Assembly: GCF_001952075.1 (NCBI RefSeq) | Contig: NZ_LXYU01000002.1 | Coordinates: forward strand, 310,001-374,000 | Length of the DNA: 64,000 nt | Reading direction: 5' to 3' | From: Ditibartonella apis | GTDB lineage: Bacteria > Pseudomonadota > Alphaproteobacteria > Rhizobiales > Rhizobiaceae | Part shown: one piece after another, positions 52,701-61,683 of the stretch | Numbering within the stretch: position 1 is the stretch's first letter | How the letters are laid out: every line of letters starts with the position of its first letter | Notes under the pieces: generated by a model | Databases searched by the model: none | Seen by the model: only the letters and a program-made list of their open reading frames with translations | What the model was told of the DNA's origin: nothing | Program-made: the position numbers and the translations under genes

Positions 52701-55474
52701 GAAGTCAGGGTAAGATTAAAGTTTCGGGAAGTGCCCATGGCGTTTTGCTGAATTCGGATGCAAAAGGAATAGTTCTCGGCGTTGATGAAATAACTGTTTC
52801 GGCTGGCGGAAATGGTAATGGTGTAGAAAATAACATCGTTTCAAATGACCCTGAATTCGCTGCCGAAATCGCTTTTAAACAGGCTACAATCAATGTCGAG
52901 GGTAGCGGTTCCGGTATTCGTACTGCCGTTGGTCTTCTTACGCATTATCTGGATGAGAATAATGTGTCGCAAGTGTCTAACGTCACAATCAATGTTGGCG
53001 CCAACGGTGTCGGTTATGATTTAAGAAATGCAAGTCTATCCGATCCGGTTCTTCGGTCGAATGCCGTAATCGGGCCGGCTTATACAATCAATGCATCCGA
53101 TCATGCGATTGGTTTGCGTACCAATACCAGCGGCGAAGTCACCAACCAGTCAACTGTTTTGTTAAAAGAAGGTGCTAGCGGCACTGCTTGGCTTGCCGGT
53201 ACAGCTTCCAAAGTACAAAATGACGGCGTCCTTGACTCGAAGAGTGCCAACGGTCTTTTGGTCGATCTCGCAAATAGGCCGACCAACGCTTCTTCCGGAA
53301 CAACATTCATTAATACGGGGCAATTAACTGCCCAATCATCCACTTCTGTTGCAGTACGGGGAAGTGAACTTGGCGACACCTTCATTTTTACAAACAGCAC
53401 GTCAAACATACGTGGACTTCTTAAAGCTGGCAAAGGATCGGATAGCCTCACCTGGTCGGGTGGACGTTGGGAAGGCGGTTTCGATATGGGAGAAGGAGAC
53501 AATGACAATGCAACGATTTCCGGCCCTGTCGACACAAGCAACTTCAGCCATGCACTGGCCGGTCAAGGCAATAACAAGCAACTGACACTTCAAACCACAA
53601 CCATAACCGGTGGTTCATTCAATCAGGATGATTTAACCAAAGGCGTAAATTTTGGCGCGGATTGGAATAAAATTGCTCTTACCGACGGCACCCGTTTAAC
53701 TTTGACAGATAATGTTTTTACAAACGGCGATCTTGATTTTGAAATCGGCAAGCAAAGTACATTGATCGTCGACCACACCAAGTATCGCGGTACGGACGAA
53801 GCACAAACGCTTTATAGCGAGGCAGATATCACTCGAAAAGCCGGAACTTTGGCACTGACAAATAACGGTCTCATTGATATGGGGAACAAAACACCCGACG
53901 GCATTACCGACAAACTGGTCATCAAAGGCAATTACCATAGTGATAATGGCTCTATCCGGCTAAATAGCAGTCTTGGAAACGATGGAGCTCCCTCCGATAT
54001 GGTTGTTATTGATGGGGGAACTGTTTCCGGTACGACGACCCTTTTCATCGACAATCTCTCCGATAATACGAAAAATGCAATTACAAAATATGAAGGAATA
54101 AAAGTCGTCGACGCCAGAAATGGCGCTCTTACAAACAACGATAGTTTCGTCATCGGCTCAGGATGGGGACGTGGCTACCGGCGCGACGACGGTGTGATGG
54201 CTGTTGCCGGATCCGATACTGCCTATGCCTATACACTTGCCCGTGGTCCGCTAAAGAAAGCGCGCGATCACGACGCCTATAACGACAACGAATACGCATA
54301 CGATTGGTATCTTAGAAGCGGACAAGATAATTCAAATAATTTCGACGACGATAACAACAATACCGGTGGTAACAATGGCGACGTCGGTAACAACAGCAAC
54401 GGCTCGCATGGCGGGGGAAGCAATCAAGGTGGTACAGGTACAGACCGACCGGAACAAGCGAAACCTTATTATGGCCCGTCAGTGCCGCTTTATGAAGCTT
54501 ATCCTCAAGTACTCACAAGTCTCAATCGTTTGTCTACCTTGCAGCAACGAGTTGGTAACCGCTTTTGGGCCGATGGAACCGATAATACGGTAAATGAAGT
54601 TCATCTTTCTGATCAAGCCTCGACGCTTGTTGAACACAACGGCTTTTGGGGCCGCATGGAAGGGAGCACAGGCAAAGTAACCCCCTCACGCTCGCTGACC
54701 GATGAAAATTACGGTCTTGATCTATGGCGCATGCAAAGCGGGATTGATGGTGCACTCGTCGAAAATGCCAACGGAATCCTGATTGGATCTTTAAGCGGTC
54801 ATTTCGGTCGTGCGGAAGCATCTGTGCGCTCCGATGACGGGCATGGCAAAGTCGAGGCGAACGGATATGGTATAGGGGCTGCAGCGACATGGTATGGCTT
54901 CAATGGCAGCTATGTCGATTTACAATCGCAAGCCACCTGGTATGAAACCGATTTCAATTCCAAGAATTTTACCCGTTCGGATACTAAAAACGAAAACGGT
55001 TTTGGCTACGCTCTTTCGGCAGAGGCCGGTCATCGGTTAAAATTGACAGAAACATGGGATATAACACCGCAAATCCAACTTTCTTATTCGTCGATAGATT
55101 TTGACAGTTTTCGTGATGGCTTGAATACAAAAGTGTCTCTGAAAGATGGTGACAGTCTGGAAGGCCGTGCCGGCCTCGCTTTCAGCAGAGATAAAACGTG
55201 GATATCCGATAGCGGAGACCGGCGTCGCGCACTCCTATATGGCATAGGCAATCTTTATTACGAATTTCTCGATGGAACGAAAGTGGATGTTTCCGGCACT
55301 TCGTTTCGGAATGAAAATGAAGATTTTCAAGCCGGACTTGGATTGGGTGGCAGTTATAATTGGAATAATGATAATTGGTCACTCTATGGCGAAACAAATA
55401 TACGCGGTGCTTTCAAAAATATCAGCGATAATTACAGCTTTGGCGGCACAGTAGGTTTGAGAATTAAGTTCTGA
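49730..55474 (+). CDS. Large type V autotransporter (beta-helix passenger, C-terminal barrel)
   Basis: A 1914-residue surface protein. A long signal region (to about residue 53) combines a charged stretch (KLKKQYKKF, KRKL) with a hydrophobic core ending NVYAEN. Residues about 55-1500 are a passenger rich in Gly, Asn, Val and Ile with many NNGxIxI-type strands, typical of a beta-helix. A Gly/Asn/Ser linker (about 1535-1565) leads to the autotransporter barrel (about 1640-1914), which ends in GGTVGLRIKF with the terminal Phe needed for membrane insertion. ATG at 49730 has GAAGGGG upstream; an ATG at 49685 is in frame. It may serve adhesion, which is inference. Confidence 0.9.
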   Translation: MSKLKKQYKKFCDQGLGYRIFLATKSGFKRKLSTLAASSAIFAGSLISNVYAENYCKMQGGWTSGTIATNNSCTVTKENFNPVDSDNYWGAALASGSGEALKINGNLSDINNGKSGISQLDDLGNYDPATKGQTKFVLGGTQAVRVTDNAGQSYTVNVYQDSSFTVSDWGNEKVLVTESVGDQQYVSSGFGKAENGGHIDVKFDDFKGNNKYGDDKTVYLALKDSNLTWADGSGSVVEWHSKNSFESRAYYLPDDDIINRINVPEFPHSFTDYKGEMRIINSIDDLKAYNRELIAALQSKDYPDFKTQQAYNDAFNKAKPKSIEKAIQGPGSDYPKSDEIFKPTGNTRAMYASNGGKIIVKSGGQIDTEFDQGEMAGTLVAEGGSIVEVESGAIVSSRRNSTIILGKDNEVSKAHTFGTNNGVVNSGFRESRIHDTTQDSQEFSYGTAVEAFYGGTIENNGIINVAGNRGEETPFAYSNGFYLYKVGTGTNNGIINIGVNNDPLNGRYVGVAIESNYSKFTNSETGVIYIGRAAQYDTITPEETADTSNSNNAEFYGIRAYDKAEAINNGKIIIGSKMQNASAMAADVPTDPGQQAINLKLINNGTIIINGAVNNGSQLNSARNFGMKTINNGLDNEVTNNGLIELNGYNGVGVYVLATSGNSINANDALATLTKNSVIKISSPTQNGPLVRNYGVWVEGRPNDVYYARAKIDGTIELAGDGAVGVYVKDGGQADVTEHANPQFVSGKQQIGFYVYGAQSKIVNSTKAMNVTTAASNLFRIDGGASFLGQGEELTASGENSVILEGAGGASDTASQIITKDAKLTVTGKGAAAVLINGGAYGEISEKGNTERQIYLSGEGAIGGIVDGRYHRIDATYTEDVDLNTKLVNYAKINTDSPNVTGFIARNSGLLVNYGVITMTNTENATGIHVIEGGRLENHGDITVSNGVGLHIEGLSGTDTRANVANASTITVNDGKAGIYLEKNAFLNATGSQGKIKVSGSAHGVLLNSDAKGIVLGVDEITVSAGGNGNGVENNIVSNDPEFAAEIAFKQATINVEGSGSGIRTAVGLLTHYLDENNVSQVSNVTINVGANGVGYDLRNASLSDPVLRSNAVIGPAYTINASDHAIGLRTNTSGEVTNQSTVLLKEGASGTAWLAGTASKVQNDGVLDSKSANGLLVDLANRPTNASSGTTFINTGQLTAQSSTSVAVRGSELGDTFIFTNSTSNIRGLLKAGKGSDSLTWSGGRWEGGFDMGEGDNDNATISGPVDTSNFSHALAGQGNNKQLTLQTTTITGGSFNQDDLTKGVNFGADWNKIALTDGTRLTLTDNVFTNGDLDFEIGKQSTLIVDHTKYRGTDEAQTLYSEADITRKAGTLALTNNGLIDMGNKTPDGITDKLVIKGNYHSDNGSIRLNSSLGNDGAPSDMVVIDGGTVSGTTTLFIDNLSDNTKNAITKYEGIKVVDARNGALTNNDSFVIGSGWGRGYRRDDGVMAVAGSDTAYAYTLARGPLKKARDHDAYNDNEYAYDWYLRSGQDNSNNFDDDNNNTGGNNGDVGNNSNGSHGGGSNQGGTGTDRPEQAKPYYGPSVPLYEAYPQVLTSLNRLSTLQQRVGNRFWADGTDNTVNEVHLSDQASTLVEHNGFWGRMEGSTGKVTPSRSLTDENYGLDLWRMQSGIDGALVENANGILIGSLSGHFGRAEASVRSDDGHGKVEANGYGIGAAATWYGFNGSYVDLQSQATWYETDFNSKNFTRSDTKNENGFGYALSAEAGHRLKLTETWDITPQIQLSYSSIDFDSFRDGLNTKVSLKDGDSLEGRAGLAFSRDKTWISDSGDRRRALLYGIGNLYYEFLDGTKVDVSGTSFRNENEDFQAGLGLGGSYNWNNDNWSLYGETNIRGAFKNISDNYSFGGTVGLRIKF

Positions 55475-55665
55475 GTTTGAAGAGGGATTGTTCTTCATCC
55501 ATGCGATGGGGAATAATCCTTGAAGCCCATTCCGGTTGAAAAACCGAAAACCTCAATTACCCTGAATGGCAATTCCGCGTTCATTCTCTTTTTATCCAAA
55601 CACTGGACTTTTTATCTTCCGACATAACTATTCGTTTATTCGTTCAAACAATGGGGCAATATTCC

Positions 55666-56166
55666 ATGTCTTTATGGGTAGAGGTTAACGACAAAATGCA
55701 ACATGGCTATCGCTATGAACGCGTGTGTGAAGAGGGAAAAAACTTTTCAGCCGATTTTGAACCGCAGTTAACCCCTAAGCAAATCTTGGAAATGGGCGTT
55801 TTCGGCGGTAAATATATGACCGATTGCAGAAATGAATTTCCTTCCAACTGGTTTGAAAACGCAAAATTATCACCCGAAGGCAAACGGGCGGACATGAATT
55901 ATTATGGTGTATTGGCCGGTAAGCCACTTTCCTATTGGAGAGCTAAAGGCTGGATTTATGACAATGACCCGCGCGGCTGGTTCCAGTGGTATTGCCGTTA
56001 TTATTCGGGTCGTCGTATCGAAGGCGAAGACGAGCGGCAGATCAAACGTTGGAAACAGATGCGCCGCCATGTCGCACAGCTCAGGAAAAACTGTGAGCCC
56101 GGCGATTTTTTCTGTCGTCCGCGCCAGCGTCAGGCACTTCTGCAATGGGCCTATTTTTGTGATTAA
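55666..56166 (+). CDS. Conserved hypothetical protein rich in Trp, Tyr and Cys
   Basis: A 166-residue protein without signal peptide or membrane helix. It contains many aromatic residues (WFENAK, NYYGVLAGKPLSYWRAKGW, DPRGWFQWYCRYYSGRR, here cited in part) and a basic C-terminus with several Cys. The block DPRGWFQWYCRYYxGRR looks like a conserved family motif, but I know no function. ATG at 55651 is an alternative start. It stands alone after the autotransporter. Confidence 0.65.
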   Translation: MSLWVEVNDKMQHGYRYERVCEEGKNFSADFEPQLTPKQILEMGVFGGKYMTDCRNEFPSNWFENAKLSPEGKRADMNYYGVLAGKPLSYWRAKGWIYDNDPRGWFQWYCRYYSGRRIEGEDERQIKRWKQMRRHVAQLRKNCEPGDFFCRPRQRQALLQWAYFCD

Positions 56167-56525
56167 GGCTTACTTCAATCCTGCTTCGATCAAATTGGTT
56201 GTCTAAGTCATGGCCACCAACTCGGCCGCCTAAGCCGTGGCCGTCTACGGGATGGAATTACAATTTCTGCATGAATAAAAAGTTTGATCGTTATAGCGCA
56301 TATTTTCTTTGCCCCGCACATTTTTATTCAAGCATTTTTACCCGCCTATTTTAAATTATGTTTTTTAAAATTCTGCCCGCTGTTTACTCTCGATTCAACC
56401 TCCAATTCCGGTAAAATGGAGCGTTGTAATGAAGATTAATCTTCTGAGATTATATTTCCTGACAGGTTGAACGGATAGGCCAGTTCTGCTAAACAACAGC
56501 TCAATTTTCAAGGCTCTTTCAATCA
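56167..56525. other. Intergenic stretch with a short imperfect repeat
   Basis: About 360 bases. CTAAGTCATGGCC (56203-56215) and CTAAGCCGTGGCC (56230-56242) form an imperfect direct repeat 27 bases apart, and GGCCAC with GTGGCC can pair. No gene or RNA was recognised. Confidence 0.4.
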
Positions 56526-57872
56526 ATGTCAAAACTTCATAAAACCGAATTGTTAAGTCCTGCGGGCACATTGAAATCTATGCGCTACGCTTTCGCCTAT
56601 GGTGCGGATGCGGTTTATGCAGGCCAGCCCCGCTACAGTTTGCGGGTACGCAATAATGAATTCAATCATGAAGAAAATTTGAAGATAGGCATTGACGAAG
56701 CCCATTCCGAGGGCAAAAAATTCTATGTTGTCGTCAACATTGCCCCCCACAACAGCAAGCTTAAAAGCTTTGTGAGCGAATTAAAACCTGTTATCGACAT
56801 GAAACCCGATGCTCTCATCATGTCCGATCCGGGCTTGATTATGATGGTGCGGGAAAATTTTCCCGATGTGGATATTCACCTTTCGGTACAATCGAATGCG
56901 GTGAATTGGGCAACGGTCAAGTTCTGGAAAAGCATGGGATTAACACGCGTCATTCTCTCAAGGGAATTGTCGCTGAAAGAAATCGAAGAAATCCGTGAAA
57001 ATGTTCCCGACATAGAGCTGGAAGTCTTTGTTCATGGTGCGTTATGCATGGCCTATTCAGGGCGTTGCCTTCTTTCGGGCTATATCAACCACCGCGACGC
57101 CAATCAGGGAACGTGCACGAATGCCTGCCGCTGGAAATATGGTGTCGAAGAAGGCGTCGAAAATGAACTTGGCGAAATTGTCAAAGTTGAAGAGACGGTA
57201 AGCGGGGAAATTCAACCTGATCTTGGTGAAGGGCCAACCACCGACGAGGTATTTGTGCTTCATGAAGCAAATCGGCCGGAAGCCGAAATGACCGCGTTTG
57301 AAGACGAGCATGGTACATATATCATGAATTCGAAAGACCTTCGCGCTGTCCAATATGTCGAAAAACTGATCAATATCGGTGTCAATTCGTTAAAAATCGA
57401 AGGGCGCACGAAATCGCATTATTATGTTGCCCGAACCGCACAGGTTTATCGCAAGGCAATAGATGATGCTCTGGCCGGCCGTCCATTTGACGACAATTTG
57501 ATGGTGGTTCTGGAATCCCTTGCCCACCGCGGTTATACTGAAGGCTTTTTGCAACGCCATAAACATAAAGAATACCAGAATTATGCAACCGGCTCCTCGC
57601 TTCCCGGCCGCCAGCAATTTGTTGGCGAATTTACCGGAAAACGCGTGAACGGGCTTGCCGAAGTCGCTGTCAAAAACCGCTTTGAATTGAATGACAAAGT
57701 GGAAATGATGACGCCGGATGGCAATATCAATTTTACAATAAAATCACTGAAAAACAAAAAGAACGAAGACATTACTGTAGCACCCGGTGACGGACATATT
57801 GTCTACATTCCCATCCCTGAAGATGTGCAATTGAATTACGCTTTATTGATGCGGTATGTGGCGAACATTTGA
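56526..57872 (+). CDS. trhP: U32-family protein TrhP/YegQ-like (tRNA U34 hydroxylation)
   Basis: A 448-residue protein of the peptidase U32 group. It opens LLSPAGTLKSMRYAFAYGADAVYAG, cited by LLSPAGTL and YGADAVYAG, and has the Cys-rich core (FVHGALCMAYSGRCLLSGY, then QGTCTNACRWKY) that binds an iron-sulfur cluster. In E. coli YegQ was renamed TrhP because it hydroxylates U34 of tRNAs using prephenate. The earlier protease label is likely wrong. The retron begins right after its stop. Confidence 0.88.
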   Translation: MSKLHKTELLSPAGTLKSMRYAFAYGADAVYAGQPRYSLRVRNNEFNHEENLKIGIDEAHSEGKKFYVVVNIAPHNSKLKSFVSELKPVIDMKPDALIMSDPGLIMMVRENFPDVDIHLSVQSNAVNWATVKFWKSMGLTRVILSRELSLKEIEEIRENVPDIELEVFVHGALCMAYSGRCLLSGYINHRDANQGTCTNACRWKYGVEEGVENELGEIVKVEETVSGEIQPDLGEGPTTDEVFVLHEANRPEAEMTAFEDEHGTYIMNSKDLRAVQYVEKLINIGVNSLKIEGRTKSHYYVARTAQVYRKAIDDALAGRPFDDNLMVVLESLAHRGYTEGFLQRHKHKEYQNYATGSSLPGRQQFVGEFTGKRVNGLAEVAVKNRFELNDKVEMMTPDGNINFTIKSLKNKKNEDITVAPGDGHIVYIPIPEDVQLNYALLMRYVANI

Positions 57873-57897
57873 TAAATTTTATTGACATACATAAAAT
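57869..57897 (+). promoter_or_regulatory. Candidate promoter of the retron
   Basis: TTGATA (57869-57874) and TAAAAT (57892-57897) are separated by 17 bases and would start transcription about a dozen bases before the a1 repeat of the retron RNA. It overlaps the trhP stop codon. A better -35 (TTGACA, 57882) has no well-spaced -10. Confidence 0.4.
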
Positions 57898-57916
57898 TCG
57901 ATAATAGCCGTAGATG

Positions 57917-58042
57917 ATAAACTCACAGGTAGAAGTGTTATCTTGTTTCGAGATATATTTGTTAATATCGACAGCTTTGCTTAGCTGGTCTACATGTGTT
58001 ACTAAGTAGGTAAGCTTAGTCTAAGAGTACCTGTGAGTTTAT
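57917..58042 (+). ncRNA. Retron non-coding RNA (msr-msd)
   Basis: ATAAACTCACAGGTA (57917-57931) and TACCTGTGAGTTTAT (58028-58042) form a perfect 15-bp inverted repeat, the a1/a2 stem that frames retron RNAs. Inside, TATCTTG-TTT-CGAGATA (about 57940-57956) gives a 7-bp msr-type hairpin with one G-U pair. The 3' half can form the msd stem: GCTTA (57979-57983) with TAAGC (58011-58015) and CTAC (57990-57993) with GTAG (58006-58009). The G at 57932, just after a1, is a candidate branching guanosine. The reverse transcriptase starts 15 bases downstream. Extent of msd DNA cannot be fixed without sequencing. Confidence 0.82.
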
Positions 58043-58057
58043 TTTTTTGAACGTTAA

Positions 58058-59899
58058 ATGACTGAACCGAAAAACCTAGAGAAACTGAAAAGTATAACAA
58101 AAAGGGAAGAGCTGGCTGATTTGTTAGGCCTTAGTCGTCGTCGACTGTTTTGTACTTTATATATGGAGCCTATGAGCAGTAAGTATAATACCTTTTCAAT
58201 TCCCAAAAAATCCGGTTCTGATTTACGTATAATTAAGGCGCCTAATTCACACCTAAAATTCATTCAATGGCGTCTAGCAAAGTATCTTTCCGAATGCTTA
58301 GAGGAGATAAAGAAAAAAGAGAAATTTCCCCATTTATCCTTTGCATTTCAAAAAAAACTATCGATCAAAGATAATGCTTTGAAACATATCAATAAGAGAT
58401 GGGTTTTAAATCTTGATATTTCTGATTTTTTTTCATCTATTAGTTTTAATCGCGTTAACAGATTTTTTTTAAAAAATAAATTTTTTCAGTTAAATGACGA
58501 GATTGCAACTACTATTGCGCAGATTGCATGCGACGAACAAGCGCTTCCTCAGGGAAGTCCGTGTTCTCCTATAATCTCGGAATTTATAACGCAATCGCTA
58601 GATGTTAGATTGCTAAAACTCGCAAAACAATATCATTTAACCTATTCGCGTTATGCCGATGATATCACTTTATCGACTAATCAAAAAGTTTTTCCAAGAG
58701 AGGTGGCCTATCCGGATTCTTCTGCTGAAAATGGATGGCAAGTTTCAGAGACGTTAAGAAGTATTATTCAGCGATCTGGATTTAAGATAAATGAAGAAAA
58801 AACCCGGATGCAGAAAAACTGCGTGCGCCAAGTAGCTACCGGCCTTGTGATTAATAAAAAACCCAATGTCGCTGATAATTATTATCGGACTGTGCGATCA
58901 ATGTGTCATCACGTTTTTGAAAAAGGGGCTTACTATCGATCTCCTGAAGACAAAGACAACCCTACCTGTGATTTGAATCCTCTAGCTGGCAAGTTAAATT
59001 TTATACACGACATTAAAAAAAATTCTGACGAAACAAATTCATCAAGTCTAAGGGGCGGAAATAATCTGACTCTCTCCGGTTTTGATGGCTTATACAAAAA
59101 GTTCTTATTTTATAGGTTGTTTCTATGTTTAAATAAACCAATGATTGTTACCGAAGGTAAGACTGATCCGATATATCTTCGCTGTGCCATAAAACACGGT
59201 AACAAGATAAAAAATGCCTATGGAAAGACAGTTGGTAGATATATAACTCAATCGATTTTATTTTTTTCGAGAGAAAGATCTTACGCGGAAGCATTTAATT
59301 TTAAAGAAGGTGGAAGTAATAATCTATTAGATATCATTAAGCTATACAAAGAATACCTTCACTCTAGCAAAAAACGTCAAATTCAAAGTAGACCGTGTGC
59401 TTTTCCAGTTATACTTCTTTTCGATAACGATGACGGTATAAAAACTACTTCGAGTTATGTCAAAAAAAATTTCGATATTATACTAACTACTGAAACTACA
59501 GACGATTTTTATTATTTATTTGATAATTTGTATATAGTAAAAACTGTTGAGAAAAAATATAACACTGAATATGAAAAAAATGATGATAAAAATCATCAAT
59601 ATGATAATATAAAAAATAAAGTTAAAAATAAAAAAAACTTAATTAAAAATTCTGAATCTTGTATTGAAGATTGTTTCTTTAAAAAAACTCTTGAAAAAAC
59701 ACTACACGGAAAGAAATTTACTAAAAATAATAACGGACACTCAAATACAGAATACAGCAAAGATAAATTCGCGACAGAAATAGTTAGCGCTGAGCCTTGG
59801 TCCATCGACTTTAGTGGCTTTGACGGATTATTGGATCGCATCAGAAAAGTTATAGAAGATTATAAAAAATTACATAACCATCCTACAATAAATAGGTAA
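58058..59899 (+). CDS. Retron reverse transcriptase fused to a Toprim nuclease (Retron-Eco2/Ec67 type)
   Basis: A 613-residue protein. Residues about 20-350 are a retron reverse transcriptase: NALKH (106-110, the NAxxH motif), LDISDFF (119-125), QGSPCSP (165-171), the catalytic YADD (199-202) and VATGL (259-263, the VTG motif region). Residues about 360-490 are a Toprim domain with Glu366 in TEGKTD and Asp456/Asp458 in LLFDNDDG. A Lys/Asn-rich stretch (about 495-565) precedes a short conserved tail. This is the order of Retron-Eco2 (Ec67), an anti-phage system where the Toprim part is the toxic nuclease. It is much more AT-rich than neighbours, has no ribosome binding site, and lies between trhP and guaA. 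Confidence 0.93.
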   Translation: MTEPKNLEKLKSITKREELADLLGLSRRRLFCTLYMEPMSSKYNTFSIPKKSGSDLRIIKAPNSHLKFIQWRLAKYLSECLEEIKKKEKFPHLSFAFQKKLSIKDNALKHINKRWVLNLDISDFFSSISFNRVNRFFLKNKFFQLNDEIATTIAQIACDEQALPQGSPCSPIISEFITQSLDVRLLKLAKQYHLTYSRYADDITLSTNQKVFPREVAYPDSSAENGWQVSETLRSIIQRSGFKINEEKTRMQKNCVRQVATGLVINKKPNVADNYYRTVRSMCHHVFEKGAYYRSPEDKDNPTCDLNPLAGKLNFIHDIKKNSDETNSSSLRGGNNLTLSGFDGLYKKFLFYRLFLCLNKPMIVTEGKTDPIYLRCAIKHGNKIKNAYGKTVGRYITQSILFFSRERSYAEAFNFKEGGSNNLLDIIKLYKEYLHSSKKRQIQSRPCAFPVILLFDNDDGIKTTSSYVKKNFDIILTTETTDDFYYLFDNLYIVKTVEKKYNTEYEKNDDKNHQYDNIKNKVKNKKNLIKNSESCIEDCFFKKTLEKTLHGKKFTKNNNGHSNTEYSKDKFATEIVSAEPWSIDFSGFDGLLDRIRKVIEDYKKLHNHPTINR

Positions 59900-60008
59900 T
59901 TTTTATATCATTTATATTACTTTATATTCATTTTTTATTTAATAATAAATATAAATCACATGCATTCCTTAATGCCATGTCCAATATCTCGTATTCCCGC
60001 GTTTTATT

Positions 60009-61568
60009 TTATTCCCACTCGATTGTTCCCGGTGGTTTTGACGTGATATCATAGACGACGCGATTGATACCGCGCACCTCGTTAATAATGCGGTTTGCAG
60101 CTTGTGCCAGAAAATCCATATCGTAATGATAAAAATCGGCTGTCATTCCGTCGACCGAGGTAACAGCTCTTAACGCGCAAACATATTCATATGTTCGCCC
60201 GTCACCCATGACACCTACCGTTTGTACCGGAAGGAGAACAGCAAAAGCTTGCCAGATTTCATCATAAAGGCCTGCTTTGCGAATTTCATCAAGATAAACG
60301 GCATCCGCCTCACGCAAAATATTAAGTTTCTCTCTCGTCACTCCACCGGGGCAACGAATAGCAAGGCCGGGACCGGGGAAAGGATGACGTCCGATAAATT
60401 TTTCCGGCAAGCCAAGCTCACGTCCTAACGCGCGAACTTCATCTTTGAAAAGTTCGCGTAACGGTTCAACCAGTTTCATATTCATGCGTTCCGGCAAACC
60501 GCCAACATTGTGATGGCTTTTGATGGTAACCGAAGGACCGCCTGAGAATGACACACTCTCAATCACATCCGGATAAAGTGTACCTTGTGCTAAAAATTCC
60601 GCTCCACCAAGTTTCTTGGCTTCTTTTTCAAAAACCTCGATAAACAGGCGGCCGATAATCTTGCGTTTCTTTTCGGGGTCACTCACCCCTTCAAGGGCAT
60701 TGATAAAAAGATCGGATGCGTCAACATGAACAAGCGGAATATTATAGGTCTCGCGAAACATCGAGACGACCTCTTCAGCTTCATTTTTGCGCATCAAACC
60801 ATGATCGACAAAAATGCATGTCAACTGATTGCCAATGGCTTCATGAATAAGCACCGCCGCAACGGACGAATCAACCCCGCCTGAAAGGCCGCAGATAACG
60901 CGCCCCTTCCCCACTTGCCGGCGGATGGCAGAAATTGCCTGTTCACGATAGGTCTTCATCGACCAGTCGCCTTTAATACCGGCGATATTGTGGACGAAAT
61001 TCTGCAAAAGACGGGCGCCATCCAAAGTATGAACAACTTCCGGATGGAATTGCACGGCATAAAAGTGGCGTTTTTCATCCGAAATTGCAGCAAAAGGCGC
61101 ACCTTTCGAGGTACCGATGACCTTGAAGCCTTCCGGCAAAGCGGTGACCCTGTCACCATGGCTCATCCAAACCTGATGATGGGTTCCTTTTTTCCATATG
61201 CCTTGAAAGAGAGCACTATCTGCTTCAACGGTGAGATCTGCGCGCCCGAACTCGCGTTCATGCCCTGCTTCGACTTTGCCGCCAAGTTGCGCGCACATTG
61301 TCTGTTCGCCATAACAGATACCAAGAACAGGAATCCCTGCATCGAATATTTCTTGGGGTGCTCTAGGCGAGCCTATATCAACGGTTGAATGAGGAGAACC
61401 GGAGAGAATAACTGCTTTCGGCTTGATACGCTTGAAAGCTTCTGCAGCAGACTGGAACGGTACGATTTCGGAATAGACACCGGCTTCACGCACACGGCGT
61501 GCGATAAGCTGGGTTACTTGCGAACCGAAATCTATAATCAGAATTGTGTCAGGATGTATCGTGCTCAT
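60009..61568 (-). CDS. guaA: GMP synthase (glutamine-hydrolysing)
   Basis: A 519-residue enzyme that converts XMP to GMP with glutamine and ATP. The N-terminal amidotransferase has the catalytic Cys85 in [12 protein letters not shown]; the synthase domain has the ATP loop [12 protein letters not shown]; the C-terminus ends [13 protein letters not shown]. Length is normal. The 3' end is a well-known target of island integrases. Here it faces the retron. It is last in NfeD/rsmB/mtnN/guaA on this strand. Confidence 0.98.
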   Translation of the reverse strand: MSTIHPDTILIIDFGSQVTQLIARRVREAGVYSEIVPFQSAAEAFKRIKPKAVILSGSPHSTVDIGSPRAPQEIFDAGIPVLGICYGEQTMCAQLGGKVEAGHEREFGRADLTVEADSALFQGIWKKGTHHQVWMSHGDRVTALPEGFKVIGTSKGAPFAAISDEKRHFYAVQFHPEVVHTLDGARLLQNFVHNIAGIKGDWSMKTYREQAISAIRRQVGKGRVICGLSGGVDSSVAAVLIHEAIGNQLTCIFVDHGLMRKNEAEEVVSMFRETYNIPLVHVDASDLFINALEGVSDPEKKRKIIGRLFIEVFEKEAKKLGGAEFLAQGTLYPDVIESVSFSGGPSVTIKSHHNVGGLPERMNMKLVEPLRELFKDEVRALGRELGLPEKFIGRHPFPGPGLAIRCPGGVTREKLNILREADAVYLDEIRKAGLYDEIWQAFAVLLPVQTVGVMGDGRTYEYVCALRAVTSVDGMTADFYHYDMDFLAQAANRIINEVRGINRVVYDITSKPPGTIEWE

Positions 61569-61683
61569 AGAAAGCCTTTAAAGAGTCTTTTGGAGAAATG
61601 CAATCGGGTGATACATGAGAAAACAGTTTTTAAACCGCAAAGCTTGCAAAATAACGGCTCGTTATTTTGATAGCCCGTCAATT

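Noticed and set aside
56526-57872. U32 protein as a collagenase-like protease
   Set aside because: The Cys-rich core and YegQ-like sequence fit the tRNA hydroxylation family; the protease name is historical.
58058-59899. Reverse transcriptase as part of a group II intron or diversity-generating retroelement
   Set aside because: No maturase or HNH region, no intron ends, and no template/variable repeat pair were seen. The NAxxH and VTG-region motifs, the a1/a2 repeat and the Toprim domain fit a retron.
59900-60040. Direct repeat of the guaA 3' end (att site) flanking the retron
   Set aside because: I looked for the last guaA bases near 57870-57920 and found no copy.
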